Shown: one piece after another, positions 1 to 7,401 of the stretch
Numbering within the stretch: position 1 is the first letter of the stretch
How the letters are laid out: every line of letters starts with the position of its first letter
Assembly: GCA_900752535.1 (NCBI GenBank)
Contig: CAADVV010000452.1
Location: forward strand, 1 to 13,069
DNA length: 13,069 nucleotides
From: Bacteroidales bacterium
GTDB lineage: Bacteria > Bacteroidota > Bacteroidia > Bacteroidales > Muribaculaceae
Direction: 5' to 3'
Position numbers and translations under genes: made by a program
Notes under the pieces: model-generated
Seen by the model: the letters and a program-made list of their open reading frames with translations, nothing else
The model's database searches: none
What the model was told of the DNA's origin: nothing

Positions 1-27
1 GCCGCTTCCCGACTGTCGGGAAGCGGC
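1..27. terminator. 13-bp perfect inverted repeat, probable terminator hairpin
   Basis: GCCGCTTCCCGAC (1-13) is followed by one base and its exact reverse complement (15-27), giving a GC-rich stem with a minimal loop. It sits at the window edge before the promoter at 87, so it probably ends the transcript of an unseen gene to the left. On the plus strand only a short TTTT (36-39) follows, so the T tract is poor. It could instead serve a minus-strand transcript, or be an intergenic palindrome. Confidence 0.5.
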
Positions 28-86
28 ACCGACTGTTTTGATGAGAATTAAGGCACGACTGCGAACAATATCGGTCAGGCATGTAT

Positions 87-94
87 TATCTTTG
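87..94 (+). promoter_or_regulatory. Bacteroidetes -7 box for the DUF4230 operon
   Basis: TATCTTTG matches the Bacteroidetes sigma-ABfr -7 consensus TAnnTTTG exactly. Transcription would begin near 101, giving a leader of about 120 nt before the start codon at 223. That leader contains the heptad repeat at 139-187. No clear -33 TTTG was found at the usual spacing. Confidence 0.55.
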
Positions 95-138
95 CAGTGT
101 CAATCTCCACAACCCACTCTGCGAGAAATGACCAATGC

Positions 139-187
139 GTATGTTCAATGCCCGATGCGCAATGCCCGATGCGCAATGCGTAATGTG
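139..187 (+). repeat. 7-bp tandem repeat with an ATG in each unit
   Basis: Units such as CAATGCC, CGATGCG, CAATGCC, CGATGCG, CAATGCG and TAATGTG follow one another. ATG triplets begin at 141, 148, 155, 162, 169, 176 and 183, exactly 7 nt apart. Two 14-mers, 146-159 and 160-173, are identical. A degenerate continuation carries ATGs at 203, 210, 216 and 223, the last being the start codon of the next gene. The repeat lies between a promoter and that gene, so copy-number change could alter the leader; that effect is inference. Confidence 0.8.
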
Positions 188-222
188 ATTTGTGATTCCT
201 TAATGAGTAATGAAAATGTGTA

Positions 223-879
223 ATGTCTGAATTTAGAACAATTTTTAGAACGCCTGCATCAATGCTCGCGACCATAGGTGTGCTCTGTTTCACGTCGTGT
301 TCCTCCGCCCAAAACGACGCTGAAGCCGAACGCGCTGCGGCCGAGGCAGAGAAACAGGCCGCGCGTCAGGCGACGTTCGAGAATATCAAGTCGGCCCATC
401 GCATGGTCTTCGCCTCTATGACCATCACCAAGGCTGTGCGTACCGACCGCACCGCATGGTACAAAGTCGGCCAGCGCGTCGCCGTCTACTCCTACGACAC
501 CTACATGGATGCATCAGTCGATCTGTCATCACTCTCGCCCGACGATATTGTCTGGAACGACGCGGATTCGACAGTGACCGTCACCCTGCCTCCGGTGGTC
601 ACCAGTCTGAGCGGCCGCGACCCGCAGCTCAGACTCGACTACGAGAACATCGGCGTCTTCCGCAGCGAAATAAGCTCCGAGGAACGCGCTGCCATGAAGG
701 AGCAGGCCAACGCCGAACTGCGCCGCGAAGTGGCCGAGAATCCCGTCTTCAGGCAGAATCTGACTGCTCAAGCCCGCGAGAAAGCACGTCAGTGGCTGAC
801 CGCCCTGCTTGGTGCCGACGACTGGAAAGTGAAAGTAAACTTCAGTGAAAATCCGTTTGAAACCGCTAAAGACCGATGA
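223..879 (+). CDS. DUF4230-family lipoprotein
   Basis: A 218-residue exported protein. The N-terminus has arginines at residues 5 and 9, a short hydrophobic stretch and a lipobox ending F-T-S-C with the cysteine near residue 26, predicting a signal-peptidase-II lipoprotein. The start at 223 is preferred over the internal ATG at 262 because it keeps the basic n-region. An Ala/Glu-rich linker follows. The main domain (about residues 50-200) resembles DUF4230: a strand-rich half, a helical stretch with EERAAMKEQANAELRREV, and a C-terminal half ending in KVKVNF. The family is widespread in Bacteroidetes and Firmicutes, and its biochemical function is unknown to me. Its stop overlaps the start of the next gene as ATGA, so the two are translationally coupled. 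The family call is by pattern and was not searched. Confidence 0.8.
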   Translation: MSEFRTIFRTPASMLATIGVLCFTSCSSAQNDAEAERAAAEAEKQAARQATFENIKSAHRMVFASMTITKAVRTDRTAWYKVGQRVAVYSYDTYMDASVDLSSLSPDDIVWNDADSTVTVTLPPVVTSLSGRDPQLRLDYENIGVFRSEISSEERAAMKEQANAELRREVAENPVFRQNLTAQAREKARQWLTALLGADDWKVKVNFSENPFETAKDR

Positions 880-1436
880 AAAAGAATCTGACCATCGTTA
901 TTTTGGCCGCTCTGCTGACCGGCGCACTGACGCTCATCATCTGGCTGATTGTACGTCCGTCTGACAAAGAGCCCGAGGTGACCACGACACCGGCACGTAT
1001 CGTCGACGTGAAAGCCGTGGCCCGTCTGGTCTCAATGGATATCTATCGCGAGGAGACCGTTGTCGACACAGTCGGTTCAAAAGTGATATGCGCCATCGCC
1101 AAGCTCCGCGGACAGATAACGTTTGACCTCGACAGCCTCTCGGCAGACCCGGACGCTGATACTGTCAGAATCAAACTCCCACGCGAAAATATCAAATTGT
1201 ATGAGGCGGTAGACCGTGGCGCATGGCAGGTGGTAGACACCCGCAGCCTGAAGTTTCTCGGCTCGTCAAAGCTGACCGTCGGCGAGGAGAATGCAGTCAA
1301 ACGCGGAGTCATCGCCAAAGCGCGCACACGGCTCTATAAAGACGGCACCGTGACCCGGACCCGCAAAGAGGCGGCCTCGAACCTCTCGCAAACGTTGTCG
1401 ATGATGCTCCGGCGCCCCGTGATTGTCACTCCCTGA
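876..1436 (+). CDS. DUF4230-family membrane-anchored protein
   Basis: A 186-residue protein starting inside the previous gene's stop codon (ATGA, 876-879). Residues about 4-27 form one hydrophobic segment after MKKN and are followed by the charged RPSDKEPE; there is no clean signal-peptidase site, so a membrane anchor with the domain outside the cytoplasm is likely. From about residue 45 the protein parallels its neighbour: VKAVARLVSMDIYREETV, a strand-rich section with DLDSLSADPDADTVRIKLP, then a helical segment and a C-terminal part. Tandem DUF4230 genes suggest two subunits working together in the envelope, one lipid-anchored and one helix-anchored; that pairing is inference. No catalytic motif was recognised. 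Confidence 0.78.
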   Translation: MKKNLTIVILAALLTGALTLIIWLIVRPSDKEPEVTTTPARIVDVKAVARLVSMDIYREETVVDTVGSKVICAIAKLRGQITFDLDSLSADPDADTVRIKLPRENIKLYEAVDRGAWQVVDTRSLKFLGSSKLTVGEENAVKRGVIAKARTRLYKDGTVTRTRKEAASNLSQTLSMMLRRPVIVTP

Positions 1437-1444
1437 ACAAGGAA

Positions 1445-1479
1445 AATGCCGGCTTCCTCACCATGAGAAAACCAGCATT
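1445..1479 (-). terminator. Terminator of the minus-strand surface-protein gene
   Basis: Arms 1445-1460 and 1464-1479 pair over 16 positions around a 3-nt loop. On the minus strand the three non-Watson-Crick positions are U-G wobbles. On the plus strand the same positions become C-A mismatches, so the hairpin is much better in minus-strand RNA. On that strand it is followed by the T-rich TTTTCCTTGTT. It lies about 25 bp past the stop of the minus gene at 1503. Confidence 0.65.
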
Positions 1480-1502
1480 ATAATACAAGAGGATCTGTCT
1501 GC

Positions 1503-3680
1503 TTACCTTATGACGACCTTAGTTGCTCTCCCGTCCGGAGTGCGCACAACATAAACGCCTGATGCAAGATTTGAGAGACCGGATCGCCGACCTCCGACAG
1601 TATATACTTCGCTGCCATCAGGAGCCACAATGTCACGACCGCAGACAACCACCCCATCCTCACGATTCAAATCGACAATGTCAAGTTTGGCAGGATCTCC
1701 GATAAGGAACGCCGGAGAAATCACCTGAGTCATATATGAGCCTCCGGGAGCTGTGGCCGTAAGTCTCACATCATACCAACCCTGGGGACTGTCTGCATCC
1801 ATGTCGGCCAGGTTAGCACGCCAAAGCCACCCGTAGGTAGGTATCAGACCGACCTCCTCGTCGACCGCAGCTTTCAGCTCTTTATACTCCCCACGTCCAT
1901 AGGGCGAATACTCCACTTTCAAATCCTCTAACTGCGAAACCTCAGACGGCAATGATAGCCAATTAAAGCCAGCAGCAGCAATCATTATTGAAGAAACCTC
2001 TCCCGGGGAAAATCTATCTGTTAATAATCCGTCGGCATTTCTAAACTGCAATGCATTGATGACTGGAACAGCACCACTACCGTTGTCCCTCTCAATATGC
2101 ATAAAATAATCACCACAGATTGGATAAGTATCATCTACATATTGATTTTGGTTGACAACATGAATATCGATAGGCTTACTAATGTCAGCTTCGTCACATT
2201 GAAAATACCAATTACGGAATTCCGGCATCTTATATTTACGCAGCTCCCAAAAAGAATCACAGACAGTCTTATCATTTACTTTGATTTCAAGCGAATGATT
2301 GAGCCAATCGTTTGTCCTTATTTCTCCGCCACGCCCCACGAAATCATAATACAGTTGATTTAAAGTGGGGTAAACCACCGGAGTCCATATCGGGCAATCA
2401 TTTGCCCATACATAATCTTCTCTAAAGGACCAAGACAAAATGGGATTATAATAACAGTAATATTGGATTCCATTGAGTTCATTCTTTTCATCTGCCACTA
2501 TTGACATAGGATTAGTCATAACATCATTACATGCTATTTGATGAGATCCCATATTTACATGATTCAGAGTCAAATCAGACATACGTGTTATAGGCGGACA
2601 AATAACACCTAATATCAAATCCTCATAATATAGTCCGTTATTAAAGTTTTTATAAGCTGTCCATTTCATTGGAGAGAACATATCCGCTAAACCTTTATGG
2701 TCATAGTCACTATTGCATACCATATAGTGATGAGGACTATTTGAATCTGAGAGACCCGTCCAATTCCAACATATGCCACCCGTATCAAACCGGTTAGGAG
2801 TTAAGTCCAATGTGACAGAAAGAGCTAAAGAAGCACTATCGAATAGAGTCTCATCGTCAGAGCATTCGATATTTTCATCCGCCGCAAACTTAACATTATA
2901 AATGTGATAATCTGTCACTTCATTTTTGATGGTCTGATTTGCATTGCCGATGGGGGTCAGGTTCATTATAACCGGACTAACCTCGTCTAATGTGAAGCCA
3001 ATGACAGTAATATTAGTCGAAAATGCATCTGTCGGAGTAATCCAGACATCGGCCAACTGTGTATTTCCATCATCATCTCCGAAATTTATTTGATCAATTG
3101 AAGAATTATATACATTTCCCCATATACGATGATATATTTGCACTGCTGAATTGAATTTCTGCATATTATCAATTCGGTCAGCATTGCCCGGTTCATTACC
3201 CAGCAACATAGGCTGTCCATCAGGCAAAATCGGACGACATTCTATATGGTTTATCGCAGTACTTGTATCGAAAACAAACTCACAGTCAGAATCAATCAAG
3301 GCGCCATCTTTTGTCACAATGACACATCCCTTTTCAGGGCTGAAAAATACCGCGAGTAGGTCATAACGACCGTTGGGAACATTAGAAGCTACAAAGTCAT
3401 ATCCATTGCTTTCTACTTTCCAAAAAGTACGCACTTTCTCATCATCAGAAATAAGAATCATGTAGCGAGGCACCTCTCCATTCGCCTCGTCATAGATTAG
3501 GCGATATGTAACATTATAAGTTGCCTCGTCAACTCTCGATGCTGGTGTAGCATTAATTAATTCTACGGAAGATATTCCATCACTCGTAACAATAGACTCG
3601 GATGAAGCGCCATCAGCCGTCATTGCTGAAAGCAAGACCGCAAACAAGACAGGGAATAGTAACGTAATTTTGTCTTTCAT
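1503..3680 (-). CDS. Large exported protein with type-IX-like C-terminal sorting tail
   Basis: A 725-residue protein with an N-terminal signal peptide (MKDKITLLFPVLFAVLLSAM, cleavage probably near residue 25). The body is strand-rich, Asn/Asp-rich and aromatic, with no motif I can assign to an enzyme. Around residues 560-660 lies a beta-sandwich-like region (FSPGEVSSIMIAAAGFNW ... GWYDVRLTATAPGGSY). The last 50 residues, with GSEVYTVGGRRSGLSNLASG followed by VYVVRTPDGRATKVVIR, match the pattern of Bacteroidetes C-terminal sorting or anchoring domains (TIGR04183-like). It is therefore likely surface-exposed or secreted. Composition shifts inside the gene: the C-terminal-coding part is GC-rich like its neighbours (36 of 60 bases at 1741-1800), while the middle is AT-rich (20 of 60 at 2521-2580). 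It is transcribed divergently from a membrane-anchored regulator. Ligand or substrate is unknown. Confidence 0.75.
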   Translation of the reverse strand: MKDKITLLFPVLFAVLLSAMTADGASSESIVTSDGISSVELINATPASRVDEATYNVTYRLIYDEANGEVPRYMILISDDEKVRTFWKVESNGYDFVASNVPNGRYDLLAVFFSPEKGCVIVTKDGALIDSDCEFVFDTSTAINHIECRPILPDGQPMLLGNEPGNADRIDNMQKFNSAVQIYHRIWGNVYNSSIDQINFGDDDGNTQLADVWITPTDAFSTNITVIGFTLDEVSPVIMNLTPIGNANQTIKNEVTDYHIYNVKFAADENIECSDDETLFDSASLALSVTLDLTPNRFDTGGICWNWTGLSDSNSPHHYMVCNSDYDHKGLADMFSPMKWTAYKNFNNGLYYEDLILGVICPPITRMSDLTLNHVNMGSHQIACNDVMTNPMSIVADEKNELNGIQYYCYYNPILSWSFREDYVWANDCPIWTPVVYPTLNQLYYDFVGRGGEIRTNDWLNHSLEIKVNDKTVCDSFWELRKYKMPEFRNWYFQCDEADISKPIDIHVVNQNQYVDDTYPICGDYFMHIERDNGSGAVPVINALQFRNADGLLTDRFSPGEVSSIMIAAAGFNWLSLPSEVSQLEDLKVEYSPYGRGEYKELKAAVDEEVGLIPTYGWLWRANLADMDADSPQGWYDVRLTATAPGGSYMTQVISPAFLIGDPAKLDIVDLNREDGVVVCGRDIVAPDGSEVYTVGGRRSGLSNLASGVYVVRTPDGRATKVVIR

Positions 3681-3735
3681 GAGATGTTTTGTTGTGTGTA
3701 TGTTGCGCCCTCGACAACGATAAATAATGTATAAA

Positions 3736-3762
3736 TGACGTCAACGGGGCAGTCGGACGTCA
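3736..3762. promoter_or_regulatory. Repeated GACGTCA boxes, candidate operator
   Basis: TGACGTCA, a perfect 8-bp palindrome, lies at 3736-3743, and GACGTCA recurs at 3756-3762, 19 bp away. The boxes lie at or just downstream of the predicted start of the minus-strand surface-protein transcript, where a bound repressor could act. Which protein binds is unknown; the divergent regulator at 3895 is the obvious candidate. Confidence 0.35.
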
Positions 3763-3767
3763 CGACG

Positions 3768-3775
3768 CAAATGTA
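3768..3775 (-). promoter_or_regulatory. -7 box for the surface-protein gene
   Basis: Read on the minus strand this is TACATTTG, an exact TAnnTTTG match. Transcription would start near 3761, leaving a leader of about 80 nt before the ATG at 3680. No convincing -33 element was seen at the usual distance. Confidence 0.45.
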
Positions 3776-3806
3776 GCTCGCGATGGCAAAGGAATAAGAA
3801 AAATAT

Positions 3807-3826
3807 GGTATTGAAACGGTATTGAA
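3807..3826. repeat. Direct repeat GGTATTGAA, 11-bp spacing
   Basis: GGTATTGAA occurs at 3807-3815 and again at 3818-3826, so the copies lie on the same DNA face about one helical turn apart. They lie between the two divergent -7 boxes. Such an arrangement is typical of cooperative activator sites; that role is inference. Confidence 0.4.
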
Positions 3827-3883
3827 TGATGGTGGATTGACTCATACCTCAAGATCCAATGCCTTTTCAAGCCGCTAAATTAG

Positions 3884-3891
3884 TATCTTTG
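3884..3891 (+). promoter_or_regulatory. -7 box immediately before the regulator start codon
   Basis: TATCTTTG matches TAnnTTTG exactly and ends only three bases before the ATG at 3895. A start about 7 nt downstream would fall on or just after the A of the ATG, so the message could be leaderless or nearly so. If transcription begins elsewhere, the match is chance. Confidence 0.5.
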
Positions 3892-3894
3892 TGT

Positions 3895-5460
3895 ATGAAA
3901 AAATTCCTATTGCTGATTTTGTGCGCTGTCATCACCACCGCTATGTCGGCTCAGCCACGACAGTTAAGAGAAATGATAAGGAGCACAGACTCGCTGAGGA
4001 TGACCGGAAACTATCGCGGCGCGATGGCAATTCACCGCACGCTCGACTCTCTTGTCACACGCACTGGCGACGTTGCGTCGCGCGCAATGATGCTCGACAG
4101 TCGGAGTATACTCTATCATCATCTTGGTGACTACCGAGCAATGATGGGTGACATCGCCGCGCAACTGGCTCTTGAGAAACCTGACTCACTCCTCTATCGT
4201 GACATCATGGCCTATATCGTTCTGTTTGACTTTCATGCCGCAAACATGCGCTATGACCTGGCCATGAAATATCATGCCAAAGCCAGAGCCATCACCGACC
4301 GTTACCGCCAGATGACTGATCACTCGGCCAGGAAACTGGCTGAGATGGAATTTTATCTCGGCGAAGGGCGCGCACAGCTTCTCTCGTTCAGAGACTCGGC
4401 CATGGAAGCCGTGTCTGTCATCAATGACACACGCCGGTTTGCACTGCGCGAGGTTGACAAAAACAGTCTTGACGCCATGACTGCCAAGGCGCTTGGCAAG
4501 ATGTTGCCCGACTCTGCACTCGCCATCTACCAACGGATTCTCGACAACGGGAATCTCACCTTTGACAACCGCGCCTCGATTATGACACAATATATCGCAC
4601 TGCTTCTTGACAATGGCGAGTTAGTCAAAGCAAGACTTAAATTGGGAGAACTCAATAATTTCCGGCAGTGGAATAACATCACAATGAGCTATTATTTGCT
4701 CTGGAGCCGCCTCTATGAAGCCGAGGGCAAAACCGACAGCGCGCTGACATATCTACATCGAGCCATCGCTGCCGGAGACTCAATCGAACGAGCCTATATG
4801 AGAGAGGTAGCGGCCATCAGCACAGACTGGTTTGAGACCGAGGAAGCTCGCCGCGAAGCCGATGCAAATCGCGACGAAAGCCAACGTAAGACGGTTTGGT
4901 TAGCGTTAATGAGCATTATGTTGGCCGGGGCGACGGCGACAGTCTTGACACTCAGGCGACGCAAACGGCGTGGAGAACGGAAACAGGCCGTCACGAAGCA
5001 AAAACTCAGCGAAAGTAAATCGGCACTATCTTCCGTGACAATGCGGGCCGAGACGCTATCCCGCACTCATGATGAGCTGCGGGCAGTCATACAATCAGAA
5101 ATTCCTGACTTGGACAAATTAAAGAACATTAGAGAACTACTGAAAACTCCGACACCGACTGGCGAGCCGCGCCATCTCGACCTAAACAACTTTGACAGCG
5201 CGACCTCGGACTTTATCACGAAACTCAGCATAGTCCATAAAAATCTCACGAATGCCGAAAAACGTATGGCAACCATGGTTTGGATGAACCTGTCGAACAA
5301 AGAAATAGCCTTATCTATCAACCGATCGCCAAGCACAGTGAAATACACCAAATATCAGCTTCGCAAAAAACTTGGATGTCGTCCTGAGGAGTCGACTGAA
5401 GACTACTTGCGCCGTCTTTCAGCGATGGATGACGACCAGATAGCCGCTTTTGAGAAATAA
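3895..5460 (+). CDS. Membrane-anchored TPR regulator with LuxR-like HTH
   Basis: A 521-residue protein from the ATG at 3895. That start is chosen because it begins a clean signal sequence (MKKFLLLILCAVITTAMSAQ); the in-frame ATG at 3859 would add 12 residues and lie upstream of the -7 box. Residues about 25-320 are helical and TPR-like (for example DSALAIYQRILDNGNLTFDN and DSALTYLHRAIAAGD), probably periplasmic. One membrane helix at about 331-351 (TVWLALMSIMLAGATATVL) is followed by RRRKRR, placing the rest in the cytoplasm. A coiled-coil-like stretch follows. Residues about 451-495 (LTNAEKRMATMVWMNLSNKE ... STVKYTKYQLRKKLG) form a LuxR/sigma-4-type HTH. The architecture suggests an envelope signal sensor that directly controls transcription. 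It faces away from the surface-protein gene, which is its likely target. Partner and signal are unknown. Confidence 0.82.
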   Translation: MKKFLLLILCAVITTAMSAQPRQLREMIRSTDSLRMTGNYRGAMAIHRTLDSLVTRTGDVASRAMMLDSRSILYHHLGDYRAMMGDIAAQLALEKPDSLLYRDIMAYIVLFDFHAANMRYDLAMKYHAKARAITDRYRQMTDHSARKLAEMEFYLGEGRAQLLSFRDSAMEAVSVINDTRRFALREVDKNSLDAMTAKALGKMLPDSALAIYQRILDNGNLTFDNRASIMTQYIALLLDNGELVKARLKLGELNNFRQWNNITMSYYLLWSRLYEAEGKTDSALTYLHRAIAAGDSIERAYMREVAAISTDWFETEEARREADANRDESQRKTVWLALMSIMLAGATATVLTLRRRKRRGERKQAVTKQKLSESKSALSSVTMRAETLSRTHDELRAVIQSEIPDLDKLKNIRELLKTPTPTGEPRHLDLNNFDSATSDFITKLSIVHKNLTNAEKRMATMVWMNLSNKEIALSINRSPSTVKYTKYQLRKKLGCRPEESTEDYLRRLSAMDDDQIAAFEK

Positions 5461-5497
5461 AAAGAAAAAATATCAGACCGAACGGGAAAGTCGATGG

Positions 5498-6454
5498 TCA
5501 GGCCATAAAGCCGAGTTCGCGGGGATTGAACGTACCGATATGGCGGCGTTTTTTCTCCTCGAATATCTCGGAGATTGCAAAGAAAATGCCTGACTCCTCG
5601 ACATCGCCGAACTCGTCGTTGATGGCCGTTCCGAACATCCTCATCGAGGGCGACAGGCCCATGTAGGCATTGACCAGCGGCGGGATGTTACATCCGAGGT
5701 CACGGACACAGCGGTTGAGAATCTTATAGTCTTCCTTAAACGAACCGCCCGTAAACAGAGCATCAAGCGCCGCAGTGTCCATACCCGTTTCGAGCGGAGT
5801 AAACGGACGGACAAGTTCGTCGGGGTCAGGAAAATATTTCGTAAGGAAATAAAGTATCATATTACGTGCCTCGCGAGGAAAGCCCGGATACATGGTCACC
5901 TTGCCGAACAGATATTTAATCTGAGGGAACACAACGGTCAGCGCACCCAGACCATCCCAGAGATTGTCAAGGGCATATATGGTCTTTGCCTCGGCTTTTG
6001 ACGACTGATAGCCTACGCGAACAAAGGAACGACCAAGCTCAAGCGTCGCCGGCAGGAATTCACGTTTGAACCGTTCGGAAAATCCGAACATGTGACTCGT
6101 TGCTATGCGCGGACGTCCGTCATCGCAGATTTTGACATCCTCTCCTATGATGAAACGATACCCACCCAGGATAATCCGGTTTTCGGGGTCCCAGACAATC
6201 AGCTGACGGCAGGGTGGATCCATGAGGTCGAAAGAGTCGATGTCGCAGGCTTTGCCGGTGCCTCCTCCGGCCGAGCGGAAGGCTATCTCGCGCAGACGGC
6301 CTATCTCACGCATGACGTTTGGCGCCTCACGGCCGTCAACGACATAAATCTCATTGCCGCCTTTGTTAGTTTTACGCAGAAAGCGCTCACGGGTCAGCTC
6401 GCTTTCGAGCAACCCGAGAGCAACCGGTTCTGTTATCTTCTCGTCGTTAGCCAT
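5498..6454 (-). CDS. glsB: Glycine (amino-acid) lipid N-acyltransferase, GlsB-like
   Basis: A 318-residue GNAT-fold protein of the OlsB/hemolysin-like acyltransferase type. The recognisable core is LREIAFRS at about residue 53, then DSFDLMDPPCRQLIVWDPEN and ILGGYRF at about 75-105, then LELGRSFVR and YLFGKVTMYPGF further on. In Bacteroides, GlsB transfers a 3-hydroxyacyl group to the amino group of glycine, giving an N-acyl glycine of the commendamide type; a partner enzyme then adds a second acyl chain. That reaction is family knowledge; the substrate here is inferred. The gene lies 15 bp downstream of the O-acyltransferase gene on the same strand, so it is almost certainly cotranscribed. 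It has no signal peptide and should act at the cytoplasmic face of the inner membrane. An ornithine or other amino-acid substrate cannot be excluded. Confidence 0.8.
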   Translation of the reverse strand: MANDEKITEPVALGLLESELTRERFLRKTNKGGNEIYVVDGREAPNVMREIGRLREIAFRSAGGGTGKACDIDSFDLMDPPCRQLIVWDPENRIILGGYRFIIGEDVKICDDGRPRIATSHMFGFSERFKREFLPATLELGRSFVRVGYQSSKAEAKTIYALDNLWDGLGALTVVFPQIKYLFGKVTMYPGFPREARNMILYFLTKYFPDPDELVRPFTPLETGMDTAALDALFTGGSFKEDYKILNRCVRDLGCNIPPLVNAYMGLSPSMRMFGTAINDEFGDVEESGIFFAISEIFEEKKRRHIGTFNPRELGFMA

Positions 6455-6469
6455 ATAGTTATAACTTGG

Positions 6470-7309
6470 TCAAGACTGTATGTCGAGAGTGCGCGCGCCA
6501 AGGAGGTAAACCTTGCGGCATATCTCTCGCGCCTGGCGCTGAGCTTCACGGCCTCCTCTGAGGTCGGCATATGAGATGCGTTTTCCCACCCTGATTTCAA
6601 AGCGGCGGCCTACACAGCGGAAGACCTCGCCGGGCAGAAGCACCATCTCGAAATTGAATCTCAGTCCGAGACGCGTCCTAAGTTTTGCAAAATTATAAAA
6701 AAAGTTTGAATTGCGGCCGCCAAAGTAGAGCGGAATTATATCGCGGCCCGACTCGATTGATTTATTGACAAACATCTTGTGCCACTCCAGATCATGGATA
6801 CGCCCGCGGCGTCCGCGGCGCGACACCAGTCCGGCGGGAAACACAATCACAGGACCGTCACCGGCAAAGACGTCACTGATCTGTCCTGCCTCAGAGCGCG
6901 ACTGAGCCCCAAGTTTATTGACGGGGACAAAGATGTCAGAGAGCGGTTTGAGCACGGTGAGAAGATCGTTAACCACAAATTTCACCGGACGTCCGGGGTG
7001 ACGCCGGGCCACCATGTCGATGATGGCGATGCCGTCAAGAGCGCCGAGCGGATGATTGCAGACATATGTAACACGCGAGTCATCGCCTGCAGGGAGAAGC
7101 TCGACGTCGCGAATATCATAGGTGACATGGAGGTCATTTAGAACACCGACGCAAAAATCAGCGCCCCGGCGGTCGCCGTTATGCTCAAGCAGCCAGTTCA
7201 GTTTATCCTGACACACAAGCCTTTTAGCCCAGGCAATCAACGTCTTTGGGATATAACGGTAATAACGGGGGAGACGCTGGCGCAGGACCGCGTCGACATC
7301 GATTCTCAT
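6470..7309 (-). CDS. glsA: Glycine (amino-acid) lipid O-acyltransferase, GlsA-like
   Basis: A 279-residue PlsC-like lysophospholipid acyltransferase-fold protein. The acyltransferase motif is NHPLGALDG, with catalytic His and Asp five residues apart as in the hemolysin/GlsA subgroup rather than the four of classical PlsC. Downstream come VNDLL, FVPVNK and FPAGLVSRR, the last being the FPxG-type motif. I prefer the start at 7309 (MRIDVDAVLRQRLPRYYRYI), because the family typically begins with this block; an upstream in-frame ATG at 7342 would add 11 residues. In Bacteroides, GlsA esterifies the 3-hydroxyl of the N-acyl amino acid made by GlsB, completing the two-chain lipid. It is the first gene of the pair, and its promoter at 7372-7379 gives a leader of roughly 55 nt. 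Confidence 0.8.
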   Translation of the reverse strand: MRIDVDAVLRQRLPRYYRYIPKTLIAWAKRLVCQDKLNWLLEHNGDRRGADFCVGVLNDLHVTYDIRDVELLPAGDDSRVTYVCNHPLGALDGIAIIDMVARRHPGRPVKFVVNDLLTVLKPLSDIFVPVNKLGAQSRSEAGQISDVFAGDGPVIVFPAGLVSRRGRRGRIHDLEWHKMFVNKSIESGRDIIPLYFGGRNSNFFYNFAKLRTRLGLRFNFEMVLLPGEVFRCVGRRFEIRVGKRISYADLRGGREAQRQAREICRKVYLLGARTLDIQS

Positions 7310-7371
7310 CGCTACATCTCTCTCTGTTTGCACGTGTGACATTAAGGCTTACCGCATTGTGTTTGAAGCTG

Positions 7372-7379
7372 CAAATTTA
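7372..7379 (-). promoter_or_regulatory. -7 box for glsA-glsB
   Basis: On the minus strand this reads TAAATTTG, an exact TAnnTTTG match, upstream of the acyltransferase pair. It is one half of a back-to-back promoter arrangement around the palindrome at 7384-7397. Confidence 0.55.
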
Positions 7380-7383
7380 GTCA

Positions 7384-7397
7384 TTTTCGGCCGAAAA
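7384..7397. promoter_or_regulatory. Perfect 14-bp palindrome between divergent promoters
   Basis: TTTTCGGCCGAAAA is self-complementary. Its centre (7390.5) is exactly equidistant from the first bases of the two -7 boxes, 7379 on the minus strand and 7402 on the plus strand (11.5 bp each). It overlaps where -33 elements are expected, so it may supply both promoters or be a shared operator. Confidence 0.5.
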
Positions 7398-7401
7398 CAC
7401 G

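Noticed and set aside
139..187. Heptad repeat as a CRISPR array
   Set aside because: Units are 7 bp with no spacers, so it is a short tandem repeat.
38..223. Open frame of 61 codons before the lipoprotein gene
   Set aside because: It runs through the promoter box and the heptad repeat, and its translation is an artefact of the repeat.
1503..3680. Transposon or phage cargo because of low G+C
   Set aside because: No integrase, transposase, terminal repeats or target duplications were seen around the gene, so transfer is kept only as one explanation for the composition shift.
6092..6574. Plus-strand frame of 160 codons over the glsB/glsA region
   Set aside because: It lies antisense to two well-recognised acyltransferases and shows no domain or signal.
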